5,572 nucleotides of DNA. Source: Nanobdellota archaeon (GTDB lineage: Archaea; Nanobdellota; Nanobdellia; Pacearchaeales; GW2011-AR1). Shown piece after piece: positions 5,038-5,572 of this stretch; position 1 is the stretch's first letter, and the number at the start of each line of letters is the position of its first letter. The position numbers and the translations under genes are program-made. The DNA is taken from NCBI GenBank assembly GCA_018901625.1, contig JAHIEM010000076.1, positions 1-5,572 on the forward strand, in the 5' to 3' direction. The notes under the pieces are model-generated. The model saw only the letters and a program-made list of their open reading frames with translations, searched no databases and was not told where the DNA came from.

Positions 5038-5572
5038 GGAGATGCATTGGGATTTCCTGTAGAATTTTTAACTCTTGGGCAAATAAAAGAATATATTGGG
5101 AAAAGAGGAGTGCAAAACTTTCAGACTTATGGCTCACTTCCAGAAGGAGCATATAGCGATGACACTCAAATGACATTAGCAACAGCAGGAGCATTAATTA
5201 GTTCAAAAACAGATGATGTTGAAACAATTATGAGAGAGATGAGAGAACAATATATCGCCTGGCTTAATAGTCCAGACAATAATCGTGCCCTAGGAGCAAC
5301 ATGTACAGCTGGTGTAAAAAATATGGAAAACGGAATTTATTGGAGAATCTCAGGTTCAAAAGATTCAAAAGGATGTGGTGCAGCAATGAGAACAGCTCCA
5401 ATAGGATTGCTTTTTCATGATAATCTCCCAAAACTTTGTGAAATAGCTTCAGCAGCAAGTATCTGCACTCATGCACACCCAACAGGAATTGCATCAGGCA
5501 TTGCAACAGCATATCTTACTGCTCTTGCAGTTAATAATACTCCTCCTGAAAATATGATTCAATTACTATGCA
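4987..5572 (+). CDS. ADP-ribosylglycohydrolase family protein (DraG-like), 3' end outside window
   Basis: The 195 codons in the window encode the N-terminal part of an ADP-ribosylglycohydrolase, a cytoplasmic all-helical enzyme that uses two Mg ions to remove ADP-ribose from modified proteins or small molecules. Visible family signatures in order are GCLFGLAIGDALGFPVEF (10-27), the metal-binding SDDTQMTLATA (57-67) with Asp58, Asp59 and Thr60, GCGAAMRTAPIGLLF (129-143), and THAHPTGIASGIATAYL (161-177). The C-terminal Gly-x-Asp-Thr-Asp metal site, expected later in the family, lies beyond the window edge. Everything visible appears intact. The start at 4987 fits the TATA spacing. The gene follows the possible ADP-ribosyltransferase gene with its own promoter between. 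Substrate (Arg, Ser, nucleic acid or free ADP-ribose derivatives) cannot be told from this part. Confidence 0.9.
   Translation, partial: MAELQDKFKGCLFGLAIGDALGFPVEFLTLGQIKEYIGKRGVQNFQTYGSLPEGAYSDDTQMTLATAGALISSKTDDVETIMREMREQYIAWLNSPDNNRALGATCTAGVKNMENGIYWRISGSKDSKGCGAAMRTAPIGLLFHDNLPKLCEIASAASICTHAHPTGIASGIATAYLTALAVNNTPPENMIQLLC

Noticed and set aside
5009..5512. Minus-strand frames of 61 and 82 codons
   Set aside because: Both are antisense to the ADP-ribosylglycohydrolase gene, whose family motifs are clear; their leucine-rich translations are artefacts.

Overview
The window is strongly AT-rich and reads like an archaeal genome, most likely a DPANN-type lineage (Woesearchaeota/Pacearchaeota-like). 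This rests on BRE/TATA-type promoters about 24-28 nt before start codons (leaderless transcripts), almost no Shine-Dalgarno sequences, T-tract ends, and a short signal peptide fused to an intein-like Hint domain. The taxonomic call is an inference, with no rRNA or ribosomal marker to confirm it.

Layout. Positions 1-579 have no gene I can support; they hold one arm of a 38-bp imperfect inverted repeat (278-315). A promoter cassette at 580-690 carries the first 17 codons of an ADP-ribosylglycohydrolase gene and ends in a 20-codon mini-ORF. It is followed by a two-gene unit: a small alpha/beta-hydrolase-like protein (719-1291) and an unrecognised protein with a TPR-like C-terminus (1324-2433). 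The second inverted-repeat arm (2501-2538) lies after this unit. On the minus strand (2693-3703) is an exported protein made of a signal peptide, the C-terminal half of a Hint domain and a methyltransferase-fold domain. A second cassette copy (3748-3820) is fused to a decayed fragment of the 1324 gene. Then come two overlapping genes: a small unknown protein (3883-4200) and a possible ADP-ribosyltransferase-fold protein (4190-4891). A third cassette copy (4927-5037) is the native promoter and 5' end of an intact ADP-ribosylglycohydrolase gene (4987 onward), cut off by the window edge.

The main message is a mosaic accessory locus. The same promoter, with a dyad around its TATA box, occurs three times in the same orientation. 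In two of the three places it has been cut from its hydrolase gene and sits in front of other genes, once joined at a 14-nt shared sequence. The three plus-strand units may therefore share regulation. If the weak ADP-ribosyltransferase assignment holds, the right half would pair an ADP-ribose writer with an eraser. The minus-strand Hint protein resembles the processing part and effector of polymorphic exported proteins, but no immunity gene is evident.
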